NCBI GenBank assembly: GCA_040505895.1
Contig: JBEVXU010000031.1
Coordinates: forward strand, 43,741-107,740
Direction: 5' to 3'
DNA length: 64,000 nt
Origin: Vondammii sp040505895
GTDB taxonomy: Bacteria; Pseudomonadota; Gammaproteobacteria; Chromatiales; Chromatiaceae
Shown: piece after piece, positions 31,741 through 40,194 of the stretch
How positions within the stretch are numbered: the first letter of the stretch is position 1
Layout: each line of letters opens with the position of its first letter
Position numbers and translations under genes: made by a program
Notes under the pieces: model-generated
Told to the model about the DNA's origin: nothing
Databases searched by the model: none
Seen by the model: only the letters and a program-made list of their open reading frames with translations

Positions 31741-34700
31741 ATGAATACGTCCTGCCTCACCCCTGTTCTACGTTCTACACTGCTGAAAAGCTCACTCGCT
31801 CCGTTACTTCTGGCCGCGCTGATACCGCAACAGGCGACTGCTGCCTCTGGCTATTATCAACCCGCCGTCAATGCTGTTGCCTGTAGCGATGTTTTTACTG
31901 ATGGAGACTGTTGGTCTACCGGGGCGGCACCGGGTGCGGGGGAATCGGCTTACTTTAACAACGGGCTCAGCTATAACCTCTCATTTACTGCGCCGGCGTC
32001 CTTTGGTACGGCTAAAGTTTATAATGACACCGTGACCTGGCTTCTCAACGGCAACACGGTCACTCTCACCGATTACCTTTATGCGGGTACTGGTAATATT
32101 GGAAATGTTGGTAACTTGACCTTGTCGGGTGGCACCGTTTCGAATAGCGTCGGTTGGATCGGCTCCAGTTCCAATACGACAGGCACCATTACGGTAGGGA
32201 ATGCGGCCTGGAACAACAGCAGTAATGTCATCGTGGGCAGTTACGGTACCGGCACACTGAACATCAACAACGGCGGTGCAGTCACCAGTAATTATGGTCT
32301 CCTGGCGACATATGGCGGCAGCAGCGGCACGGCTACGGTTAACAACGGCGGCTCCTGGAACACCGTCAGCGGTCTCTATGTCGGCGGTAACAATGCCAAT
32401 CCTGGGGGGACCGGTGGGCTCACTGTCCATACCGGCGGCAGTGTCGATGTAGGCACCGAGCTGAAGGCCTGGGGCGGAGGTACCATCAACCTCTTCGGCG
32501 GCACCATCATCACCGCTGATTTCAACAGCTCCCTCGGCACCTTCAACCACACCGGTGGTATCCTCACCGTCGATGGCGGAAGCTACAGTGACGGCGCTGC
32601 AGACATGGTGGTTAATGGGACCAATTTTCCCCGTCTGGAGCTGATTAATGGTGCTGAAGCCAACTACGCTTCCGGGGATGCTGTGGTGGGTGATGATGAG
32701 ACTGGTGTACTCCATATCACCACCAGCAGTTCAGCGACCAACGTCAATGGGAGGGTGGGGTGGCAAAAGGACTCTTCCGGTACGGTGAGGGTCCGTGACG
32801 CTAGTTCCAAGTGGACCAATACCTCAAGCCTCACTATTGGCAGTAGTGGTACGGGTGTTCTTGAGATCGATAACGGTGGCCAGGTAGAGTCCGGTGGAGC
32901 TGTCTACCTGGGGCGCTATGACAACGCTGGTACCGAAGATGACGGTGATGGTACGGTTACTGTCTCTGGCAGCGACTCCAAACTCTATACTACCGGCAGC
33001 GGCAGTATCAACATCGGTTACGCCGGTGATGGTGCCCTCACTGTTGAGGCCGGTGGAGTGGTTGAGTCTGCCGGAAATACATACATTGGGCGTGGCGGCA
33101 GTGGAGCCGGCACTGCCACAGTGACCGGCGCCAACTCCACCCTCTCCTCTGCGTCCACTCTTTTCGTGGGCTATAGCGGTAGCGGTATCCTGGATATTGA
33201 GAGCGGGGGGGCAGCCTCAAGTACTAATGGCGGCATCGTGATTGGTGGGTCTGGCACCGGCACAGTCACGGTTGATGGTGGGAGTTCTGTTCTTTCGGCA
33301 TATTCTGATCTCTATGTGGGTAGCAGTGGCACCGGCATACTCAATCTTCAGATCGGCGGCAAGGCGACAAACGTACATTCATCGAGCGATGTCTATGTTG
33401 GTCGAGCCAGTGGAGGCAGCGGCACGGTTAACATCAACGCGGGCGGCGTCCTGAGCAGCGTTGACGACCTCTTCGTGGGCGGTGACTCCCTGGCCGCCGG
33501 CGGTACCGGCGTGATCAACGTCATCAATGGGGGCACCCTAACCGTGGCCGATACCCTCAAGGTGTGGGCGGATAACGGCGGCGATACCCAGCTAAATATC
33601 AGCGGTGGTACCACCACCGTTGGCAGCTTTGATGCGGCTGCAGGCAACTTCAATTTCACCGGGGGTCACCTCATTGTTGACGGCGGTACCTACGGGGATG
33701 GTTTGCCCAATCTGATCATCGATGGCATCAACGGCCCCACGCTGACACTGCGCAATGGCGCAACAGGTGATGGCGTTGCCACTAATCCCAATGCCTATGT
33801 CGGTAACAACGGGCAGGGTACGCTGAATATTGAAAGCGGCAGTTCGTTCTCTGGTGAATACGGTATAGTGGCCAACGGTGCTGATAGCAGTGGCACTGTC
33901 ACGGTTAGCGGGGCGGGCTCAGCCTGGATCAACAGTAGTGACCTTAGTATTGGCAGTTCCGGCAGCGGCACCCTGACGGTTGCAGATCAAGGTCTTGTTA
34001 CCAGTGGTGCTGATATTACGCTGGGGTATAGCGAGGCCGGCAGTGGCACGGTGACTGTCACCGGTAGTGGTTCGACTCTTGCCAATGGCGGCTGGGACTT
34101 CAATGTAGGTCGGTACGGAGAGGGTACCTTGAACGTCCTTGCAGGCGGTGAGGTCTCCTCTGCTTATTACAGTGATTTGGGTAAATACAGTACCGCTGTC
34201 GGCACCGCCACGGTGAGTGGTCCGGGATCGACCTGGAGCACGAGCCGTGAGCTGGTTGTCGGCGCTCAAGGTACAGGTACATTGAGTGTCAGGGATGGTG
34301 GCAGAGTCAGTACCTCTCTGCGTGATATTGTTGTGGGAGAGTTAGCCGGTAGTGTGGGCATGGTGACAGTGGAGGGCGCCGGCACCACACTGCACTCAGG
34401 TGACGATTTGGTAGTGGGCCGTTATGGTACCGGTACGCTCATTCAGGAAGGGGGTAACGTATCGGCTACCGGCTTTTCTGATGACACCTATATCGGCGAG
34501 TACGCCGGCGGCAGCGGCACGGTGACACTGAATGGCGGCGTAATGGAGACTAACGAGGTCTATTTGGGTGGCAGCTATAACTCTGCCGGCGGCACCGGTG
34601 TGCTCAATGTCAATCTGGGTGGTAACCTCATTGCAAGCAGCACAATGAAACTCTACAGCGGCGGCACTGTTAACCTCAATGGCGGCGCCATCATGGCCAA

Positions 34701-36051
34701 TGCCCTTTACAGTGACGGCAGCTTCAACTTCAATGCCGGTTATCTGACCATCGGCAATGGTCTCGCTACCAGCAACCTCGGCAGCAACTTCGCCCTCAAC
34801 CGCATGAGCACACTGACGGTGGGCGGCACCACCACCCTCGACGGCTTCAGCATGTTCACTCTCGACGGCGGCACCTTCTCTACCGGTGGGCTGGTGGATA
34901 ATGGTGGCTTCACCTTTAATAGCGGTACCCTCAATATCACCAACGATAACCTCAGTATCGGTAGTGCGGGTCAGCTGGGCGGTGATGTGGAGCTGGTTCG
35001 TGGTCAGACGCTTACCACTACGATGGCAGCAGTGGTTGCGGGTGACGGGCTGCTCTATCTCAATGGTGGTAACTACTCGGGTAGTCTCACCAACGCCGGC
35101 CAGGTGACCATCGATAGCCAGCTTTCCAACCTTGGCGGCACCATTACCAACGACGGTCTGCTCAACGGTAACGGCCGTGTTAGTGCCCTATTGATCAATA
35201 ACACGAGCGGTGAGGTGCTGGCCGAAAGTGGCGATACCCTGCGCTTTACCGGTTCCGGCAACAGCAACAGTGGCCAGATCACTCTCGCCGGTGGTACCGC
35301 TCGCTTTGAGGAGGATCTGACTAACGAGTTCGGTGGCGCGATTACCGGCCGCGGCACCCTCTATGCCAATGGTGGCCTCACCAATCGGGGTAACATGGGC
35401 TTCAGTGCCGGTACCACGGATATCCATGGTGATGTCAACAACGAGGCCGGCGCTTCCATCATCGTCTCCGGCGGCGGCACCCTCACTTTCTTCGATGACC
35501 TTGTCCACAACGGTACCGAGATTCGCGTCAGCGGCGGTAGTCGGGCGGTCTTTTTTGGTACGGTCTCCGGTGCGGGTAACTACACAGGTACGGGTACCGC
35601 CCAATTCGAGGGGGACCTGATGATAGGTAATAGCCCCACGCTAACCACTTCGACGCTTGATATGATCCTTGCGGGTAATACCACCGTCATGGAGTTGGGA
35701 GGAGTTGTACGTGGTACTGAGTACGACGCCTTCGATATCGATGCAACCCTTGAGATTTTGCAGGGCAGTACATTGGAAGTTGTTTACTGGGAAAGTTTTG
35801 CCGCCAATGTCGGCGATGTCTTCGACCTCTTTATCGCCGAGACGATACTGGGCGACTTCGGCACCCTCGACTTCTCAGGTCTGGGTGGCGGCCTCACCTG
35901 GCAGCTCGATCATCTGGTCGATGAGTTCGGCACCGGTGATGTCCTGAGGCTAACCGCCATGTCTGCGGTTCCCCTGCCTCCGGCAGCCTGGCTCTTCGGC
36001 TCCGCTCTGCTGGGGCTGATCGGCCTGCGCCGTCGTAGGAGTGTTCATTAA
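31741..36051 (+). CDS. Giant repeat-rich PEP-CTERM surface protein
   Basis: A 1,436-residue secreted protein. A signal peptide (SSLAPLLLAALIPQQATAAS) is followed by some 1,300 residues of degenerate beta-helix repeats, with units such as GTGTVTV, GSSGTGVLEIDNGGQV and GYSGSGILDIESGG, dense in Gly, Ser, Thr and Asn. Autotransporter passengers and related filamentous adhesins have the same repeat texture, but there is no beta-barrel. The C-terminus VPLPPAAWLFGSALLGLIGL then RRRR is a PEP-CTERM sorting signal: motif, helix and basic tail, processed by exosortase in exopolysaccharide-producing bacteria. AAGGAAAGGAT precedes ATG 31741. A shorter paralogue follows. No exosortase gene is in the window. 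Confidence 0.85.
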   Translation: MNTSCLTPVLRSTLLKSSLAPLLLAALIPQQATAASGYYQPAVNAVACSDVFTDGDCWSTGAAPGAGESAYFNNGLSYNLSFTAPASFGTAKVYNDTVTWLLNGNTVTLTDYLYAGTGNIGNVGNLTLSGGTVSNSVGWIGSSSNTTGTITVGNAAWNNSSNVIVGSYGTGTLNINNGGAVTSNYGLLATYGGSSGTATVNNGGSWNTVSGLYVGGNNANPGGTGGLTVHTGGSVDVGTELKAWGGGTINLFGGTIITADFNSSLGTFNHTGGILTVDGGSYSDGAADMVVNGTNFPRLELINGAEANYASGDAVVGDDETGVLHITTSSSATNVNGRVGWQKDSSGTVRVRDASSKWTNTSSLTIGSSGTGVLEIDNGGQVESGGAVYLGRYDNAGTEDDGDGTVTVSGSDSKLYTTGSGSINIGYAGDGALTVEAGGVVESAGNTYIGRGGSGAGTATVTGANSTLSSASTLFVGYSGSGILDIESGGAASSTNGGIVIGGSGTGTVTVDGGSSVLSAYSDLYVGSSGTGILNLQIGGKATNVHSSSDVYVGRASGGSGTVNINAGGVLSSVDDLFVGGDSLAAGGTGVINVINGGTLTVADTLKVWADNGGDTQLNISGGTTTVGSFDAAAGNFNFTGGHLIVDGGTYGDGLPNLIIDGINGPTLTLRNGATGDGVATNPNAYVGNNGQGTLNIESGSSFSGEYGIVANGADSSGTVTVSGAGSAWINSSDLSIGSSGSGTLTVADQGLVTSGADITLGYSEAGSGTVTVTGSGSTLANGGWDFNVGRYGEGTLNVLAGGEVSSAYYSDLGKYSTAVGTATVSGPGSTWSTSRELVVGAQGTGTLSVRDGGRVSTSLRDIVVGELAGSVGMVTVEGAGTTLHSGDDLVVGRYGTGTLIQEGGNVSATGFSDDTYIGEYAGGSGTVTLNGGVMETNEVYLGGSYNSAGGTGVLNVNLGGNLIASSTMKLYSGGTVNLNGGAIMANALYSDGSFNFNAGYLTIGNGLATSNLGSNFALNRMSTLTVGGTTTLDGFSMFTLDGGTFSTGGLVDNGGFTFNSGTLNITNDNLSIGSAGQLGGDVELVRGQTLTTTMAAVVAGDGLLYLNGGNYSGSLTNAGQVTIDSQLSNLGGTITNDGLLNGNGRVSALLINNTSGEVLAESGDTLRFTGSGNSNSGQITLAGGTARFEEDLTNEFGGAITGRGTLYANGGLTNRGNMGFSAGTTDIHGDVNNEAGASIIVSGGGTLTFFDDLVHNGTEIRVSGGSRAVFFGTVSGAGNYTGTGTAQFEGDLMIGNSPTLTTSTLDMILAGNTTVMELGGVVRGTEYDAFDIDATLEILQGSTLEVVYWESFAANVGDVFDLFIAETILGDFGTLDFSGLGGGLTWQLDHLVDEFGTGDVLRLTAMSAVPLPPAAWLFGSALLGLIGLRRRRSVH

Positions 36052-36139
36052 ATCCAGCTGGCTACAGGTGCGGTGCCGATGGTGCCGCGCCTGTATAAAC
36101 CAATCCTTCTGCACAACAACCTCAGGAAAGGACGCCGGT

Positions 36140-37024
36140 ATGCCCTCGCTTCTTAACCGCACCGCTCGCCCCTCTGCATCTCTGAAAAGCACTCTCCCTC
36201 CGTTATTCGTGCTGTTTTTTGCGCTTGCCTGCCCACTAACGGCCGGCGCAGCCTACAAGTCATTAGAGGGGGGGGGGCAGAGCGGTAACAGCTTCCAGTT
36301 TAGCGGAGCCGACAACAGCAATAGTGGTAAAACGGCATCCCCTGACGGCACAGCACAGAATGAGGAGCACGGGACCAGCAAGACGGATGGTTTGGTCCGT
36401 GATCCCGGTGCAGGCACAACCACCTATTACGATGAGCTGATCCACAACGGCGCCGATATCAATATCAGTGGCAACGACCAGGCGGTCTTCCTGGGTGATG
36501 TCTCCGGTGCGGGAAACTATACCGGCACCGGCACCGCCTATTTCGAAGGCAATCTGATGCCGGGCAACAGTCCGGCGCTGATCAGCATGCCCAACATGAC
36601 GCTGACCTCGACCAGTACCGTCATCATGGAGCTGGGCGGTGTGCTGCGCGAGCCGGGTTGCGGCGTCTATAACAGCTGTTATGACGCCTTCGATGTCAAC
36701 GGTACGCTGACCATCAATAACGCCACCCTGAAGATGGCCTATTGGGACGGGTTTGTTGCTGCTGCCGGCGATACCTTCGATCTCTTCTATGCCGATACGG
36801 TATCAGGTGCTTTTGATACGTTGAATTTTAGCGCCATCGAACGCTGGGGCATTGAGTGGCAGCTCACCCATATTGTCGACTATACCGGCGGAACTACCGA
36901 TGTATTGCGTCTGACCGCCGTTGACGTGGCGCCTGTACCTCTGCCGCCGGCGGCCTGGCTCTTTGGTTCTGCATTGGTGGGGCTGTTTGGCTTGAGGCGA
37001 CGCAGGGGTGGCAGGCCCATGTGA
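36140..37024 (+). CDS. PEP-CTERM protein, short paralogue of the preceding gene
   Basis: A 294-residue secreted protein with a signal peptide (LPPLFVLFFALACPLTAGAA). The segment DELIHNGADINISGNDQAVF, GDVSGAGNYTGTGTAYFEGN and LMPGNSPAL repeats the last part of the 1,436-residue protein (DDLVHNGTEIRVSGGS, TVSGAGNYTGTGTAQFEGDL). The C-terminus is again a PEP-CTERM signal (VPLPPAAWLFGSALVGLFGL then RRRR). Both start with an AGGAAAGGA(T/C)GCC leader before the ATG, so even the translation signal is copied. It looks like a tandem duplication that kept the C-terminal third and lost the repeats. Start ATG 36140 gives a signal peptide; the longer reading frame upstream does not. Confidence 0.85.
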   Translation: MPSLLNRTARPSASLKSTLPPLFVLFFALACPLTAGAAYKSLEGGGQSGNSFQFSGADNSNSGKTASPDGTAQNEEHGTSKTDGLVRDPGAGTTTYYDELIHNGADINISGNDQAVFLGDVSGAGNYTGTGTAYFEGNLMPGNSPALISMPNMTLTSTSTVIMELGGVLREPGCGVYNSCYDAFDVNGTLTINNATLKMAYWDGFVAAAGDTFDLFYADTVSGAFDTLNFSAIERWGIEWQLTHIVDYTGGTTDVLRLTAVDVAPVPLPPAAWLFGSALVGLFGLRRRRGGRPM

Positions 37025-37072
37025 CCCTAAGGTAGGGTGTGATGGCACAGCTGAAGAGTTGTGCTGATCTGA

Positions 37073-37112
37073 AAAGAGAAATGCCCCGGAATTCTGGGGC
37101 ATTTCTCTTTTT
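37073..37112. terminator. Rho-independent terminator after the PEP-CTERM pair
   Basis: A perfect 15-base-pair hairpin, AAAGAGAAATGCCCC and GGGGCATTTCTCTTT, with an 8-base loop and a T-run. It also has A-runs on the other strand, so it may act for the convergent ppk2 gene too. Confidence 0.9.
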
Positions 37113-37159
37113 GTATGTCATCAACGGCACCTTATAAAGGGCCGTGGGAGACCGCTGAA

Positions 37160-38065
37160 CTACTTGATATGAGCTGTCTTGATTGGATTGTCTATGGCCT
37201 TCTGCGTCGCCTCTTTTGAGGTGTAGTAGTTAGTGACGAAGGTCTGTTCATTCATCGGCGGTCTGACATAGCCCTCATCACTCTGGCGGGGTGGCAGGGT
37301 GATATGTTCAGGGGTTACGTCTTCATAGGGAATCTGGCTCAGCAGATGGCGAATAGAGTTGAGGCGGGCATGTTTTTTGATGTCCGCATCGACTACATAC
37401 CATGGGGCCTGCTTGATATCGGTGTAAGCAAACATTTTGTCCTTGGCTTTTGAGTAGTCGAGCCAGCGCTTACGGGACTCCAGATCCATTGGGCTCAGTT
37501 TCCATCGCTTCAGCGGATCGGTCAGGCGGCTTTTGAAGCGGCGGTCCTGCTCTTCATCACTGACCGAGAACCAGTATTTGATTAGAATGATGCCGTTACG
37601 CACCAGCATCCGTTCAAATTCGGGGCAGGAACGGATGAACTCATGGTACTCTTCGTCGGTACAGAAACCCATCACCCGCTCGACACCGGCACGGTTGTAC
37701 CAGCTGCGGTCGAATAGCACCATCTCACCCGCCGCCGGCAGATGGGGGACGTAGCGCTGGAAATACCACTGACTTGTCTCTTTCTCGGTAGGTGTGGCCA
37801 AGGCAACCACTGGGCAGACGCGAGGGCTGAGGTACTGGGTAATGCGCTTGATTACGCCGCCTTTACCCGCAGCATCACGGCCCTCAAAGACCACAACCAC
37901 CCGCAGGCCCTTGTACTTGATCCACTCCTGGAGCTTTACCAGTTCGATCTGGAGCTCATGTAGCTCCTTCTCATAGAGTGCATTGGGTATCTTGTAGGGC
38001 TTCACTTTTTTTGTAGCCCCTTTCTTGCCTTTGCCTTTTTCCTTGCCCTTTTTCTTCTCACTCAT
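37160..38065 (-). CDS. ppk2: Polyphosphate kinase 2
   Basis: A 301-residue PPK2 that moves phosphate between polyphosphate and nucleotides (ADP/GDP or AMP, depending on class). The Walker A is FEGRDAAGKGGVIKRITQYL; the lid and Walker B region shows MVLFDRSWYNRAGVERVMGF; FKSRLTDPLKRWKLSPMDLE follows. The N-terminus is unusually lysine-rich (KKKGKEKGKGKKGATKKVK), about 22 residues beyond the core, possibly binding polyphosphate or the membrane. A single-domain length near 300 fits class I. It is convergent with the PEP-CTERM pair and shares the terminator region. Confidence 0.92.
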   Translation of the reverse strand: MSEKKKGKEKGKGKKGATKKVKPYKIPNALYEKELHELQIELVKLQEWIKYKGLRVVVVFEGRDAAGKGGVIKRITQYLSPRVCPVVALATPTEKETSQWYFQRYVPHLPAAGEMVLFDRSWYNRAGVERVMGFCTDEEYHEFIRSCPEFERMLVRNGIILIKYWFSVSDEEQDRRFKSRLTDPLKRWKLSPMDLESRKRWLDYSKAKDKMFAYTDIKQAPWYVVDADIKKHARLNSIRHLLSQIPYEDVTPEHITLPPRQSDEGYVRPPMNEQTFVTNYYTSKEATQKAIDNPIKTAHIK

Positions 38066-38108
38066 TGGATGATTCTCAAATATAAAAACGTCAAAATTAT
38101 TCCCCTAG

Positions 38109-38252
38109 GAGGGTGTCACAAAAGTCCCCTCTCCCCACCGGGGAGAGGGTGAGGGTGAGGGGGGTCAATAGGTAACTTATTGATTTAATAGACCCTCATC
38201 CTAACCTTCTCCCTCGTAGGGAGAAGGGACTGGTGCTTTTACGACACCCTCC
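38109..38252. mobile_element. Miniature inverted-repeat element (family 2), CTAG-flanked
   Basis: A 144-bp non-coding element. Its ends are GAGGGTGTCACAAAAG and, reverse complemented, GGAGGGTGTCGTAAAAG. CTAG stands on both sides (38105-38108 and 38253-38256). The inside holds a CCCTCTCCCC/GGGGAGAGGG hairpin, as in repeats scattered in other gammaproteobacterial genomes. It lies in the intergenic space between ppk2 and the DAHP synthase gene. Confidence 0.75.
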
Positions 38253-38311
38253 CTAGTGGAGGCGGTTAGCAATAACTATAGATGATTTATCTCGACGATC
38301 CCCTAAATAAA

Positions 38312-39364
38312 TCATTTCCGACGCTGTTTGACGGCATCAGCCAGGGCATGAAGTAGTGGTTCAGTATCCTGCCAACTGATACAGGCATCGGTGATGCTCT
38401 GGCCGTAAACCAGTTCTTGGTCGGCACGCCAATCCTGGCGTCCGGCTTGGAGGAAACTTTCGATCATCACTCCCATGATGCGTTGGTCACCACGAGCAAT
38501 TTGCCCTGCCACATCATGGCAGACATCAATCTGTTTCTGGTGGCGCTTGCGGGAGTTGGCATGGCTGACATCAATCATAAGCTGTGGTTTGAAGCCCGCC
38601 TTCTCCATCTCCTCGGCAGCGATGTTGATGCTCTCTGTATCGTAGTTAGGACGGCAGCCACCACGCAGAATGGCATGGCAATCCTTATTGCCGCCGGTGG
38701 CAAAGATGGCGGAGAAGCCCTCTTTGGTTACCGACAGGAAGTGGTGGGGTTGGGAGGCGGAGCGGATGGCATCAAGGGCAATCTTCAATGTGCCGTTGGT
38801 GCCGTTCTTGAAACCGACCGGGCAGGAGAGGCCGGATGAGAGTTCGCGGTGGCCCTGGCTCTCTGTGGTACGGGCACCGATGGCACCCCAGCTCACCAGA
38901 TCAGCGACGTATTGAGGGCTAATCAGATCAAGAAACTCGGTGCCGGCGGGTAGCCCCATACTGTTGACGTCGAGCAGTAGACGTCGTGCCAGATGGAGTC
39001 CTTGATTGATATGGAAAGTCCCGTCGAGATCGGGGTCGTTGATCAACCCCTTCCAGCCCACAGTGGTGCGGGGTTTCTCGAAATAGACGCGCATCACGAT
39101 CATCAGATCATCCTTTAATTCATCCCTGAGCCGATTAAGCTTCTCTGCATAGTCGCGGGCGGCAACAGGATCGTGAACCGAACAGGGGCCGACAATTACC
39201 ACCAGGCGGTCATCTTCACCATGAATGATGCGGTGGATCTCCTGACGGGCGTTAAACACCGTCTCCGCGGCCTCGTCGCATATTGGTAAGTCAGCCAATA
39301 GTTGTGCCGGTGCTACCAACTCTTTGATGGCGCGGATTCGGAGGTCGTCTGTTTGCGGGCGCAT
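38312..39364 (-). CDS. Class I DAHP synthase (AroF/G/H type)
   Basis: A 350-residue 3-deoxy-7-phosphoheptulonate synthase, the first step of the shikimate pathway: phosphoenolpyruvate plus erythrose-4-phosphate. Landmarks are VVIVGPCSVHDPVAARDYAE (metal Cys), MRVYFEKPRTTVGWKGLIND, LPAGTEFLDLISPQY, GARTTESQGHRELSSGLSCP, VGFKNGTNGTLKIALDAI, CHAILRGG and IDVSHANSRKRHQKQ. Its length and N-terminus place it in the AroF/G/H group controlled by an aromatic amino acid, but which one cannot be told from motifs alone. The next gene upstream is a divergent GST. Confidence 0.95.
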   Translation of the reverse strand: MRPQTDDLRIRAIKELVAPAQLLADLPICDEAAETVFNARQEIHRIIHGEDDRLVVIVGPCSVHDPVAARDYAEKLNRLRDELKDDLMIVMRVYFEKPRTTVGWKGLINDPDLDGTFHINQGLHLARRLLLDVNSMGLPAGTEFLDLISPQYVADLVSWGAIGARTTESQGHRELSSGLSCPVGFKNGTNGTLKIALDAIRSASQPHHFLSVTKEGFSAIFATGGNKDCHAILRGGCRPNYDTESINIAAEEMEKAGFKPQLMIDVSHANSRKRHQKQIDVCHDVAGQIARGDQRIMGVMIESFLQAGRQDWRADQELVYGQSITDACISWQDTEPLLHALADAVKQRRK

Positions 39365-39513
39365 GGTCGTCTGTTAATCCTGAGTATCGGTTTGATAAGG
39401 CCCGGATTATAACCTGAATCAGCGACGTTATGGCGGATGGGGTGGGTTGACATATCTGTACGGTTGGAGTCTATTTGTTTGGGAATATAAGTTACTTAAC
39501 ATGGAGGTGTTGA

Positions 39514-40188
39514 ATGTCCGGCATAACACTGGTTATAGGTAATCAGAACTACTCATCCTGGTCGCTACGGCCATGGCTGTTTTTGTGTCACCATCAAATC
39601 CCTTTCACCTGCAGGAAAGTCTCTCTCTTTGTTGAGACTACGGCTGCCGATCTCACACCCTATTTTTCTGATGCCAAGGTACCCGTGCTGCAGGATGGTG
39701 ATCTCGAAGTGTGGGACTCCCTGGCGATTCTTGAGTACCTGGGTGAACGTTTTCCTGAAAAGCCGGGTTGGCCTCGGGAGTCGGGGGCTCGTGCCGTGGC
39801 AAGGGCGGTGAGTGCGGAGATGCACTCCAGCCTGTTCGACCTTCGAGGAGAGCTGCCGATGAACTGTCGTCGTCGTTTTCCCGACTTCAAACCCAGTGCC
39901 GCCGCCCGGAGAGACATCGAACGAGTGCTCAATATCTGGCGACTTTGTCGCGAAACCTATGGAGAGGACGGTCCCTGGTTATTTGGCAATTTCTCCGTTG
40001 CCGACTGTATGTTTGCCCCGGCGGTACTGCGTCTGATCAGCTATGAGGTAGTGCTTGATGATGTGGCGCGTGAGTACAGTGAGACAGTTTATAGTAGCCC
40101 GGCTATTCAGGAGTGGGTGGCGGCGGGAAAGGCCGAGGCTGAGGTGATTAAGGCGGATGAGGCGGACTGGCCGAGCGTAGCGATCTAA
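39514..40188 (+). CDS. Glutathione S-transferase family protein
   Basis: A 224-residue GST-like protein. The N-terminal thioredoxin fold shows ITLVIGNQNYSSWSLRPWL, the cis-Pro strand KVPVLQDGDLEVWDSLAILE and YLGERFPEK. The C-terminal helical domain has MHSSLFDLRGELPMNCRRRF and a DCMFAPAVLRL motif. The active residue is likely Ser in SSWS. Such GSTs are usually detoxification or stress enzymes, substrate unknown. The Shine-Dalgarno AGGTG precedes ATG 39514. Its end is seven bases from the end of the convergent chemoreceptor gene. Confidence 0.9.
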   Translation: MSGITLVIGNQNYSSWSLRPWLFLCHHQIPFTCRKVSLFVETTAADLTPYFSDAKVPVLQDGDLEVWDSLAILEYLGERFPEKPGWPRESGARAVARAVSAEMHSSLFDLRGELPMNCRRRFPDFKPSAAARRDIERVLNIWRLCRETYGEDGPWLFGNFSVADCMFAPAVLRLISYEVVLDDVAREYSETVYSSPAIQEWVAAGKAEAEVIKADEADWPSVAI

Positions 40189-40194
40189 TGGCTC

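Noticed and set aside
31981..32715. Long minus-strand ORF of 244 codons inside the PEP-CTERM gene
   Set aside because: It runs antisense to the regular Gly/Thr/Asn repeats, whose composition (GGT, GGC, ACC) leaves the opposite strand free of stops. No start signal or family is seen.
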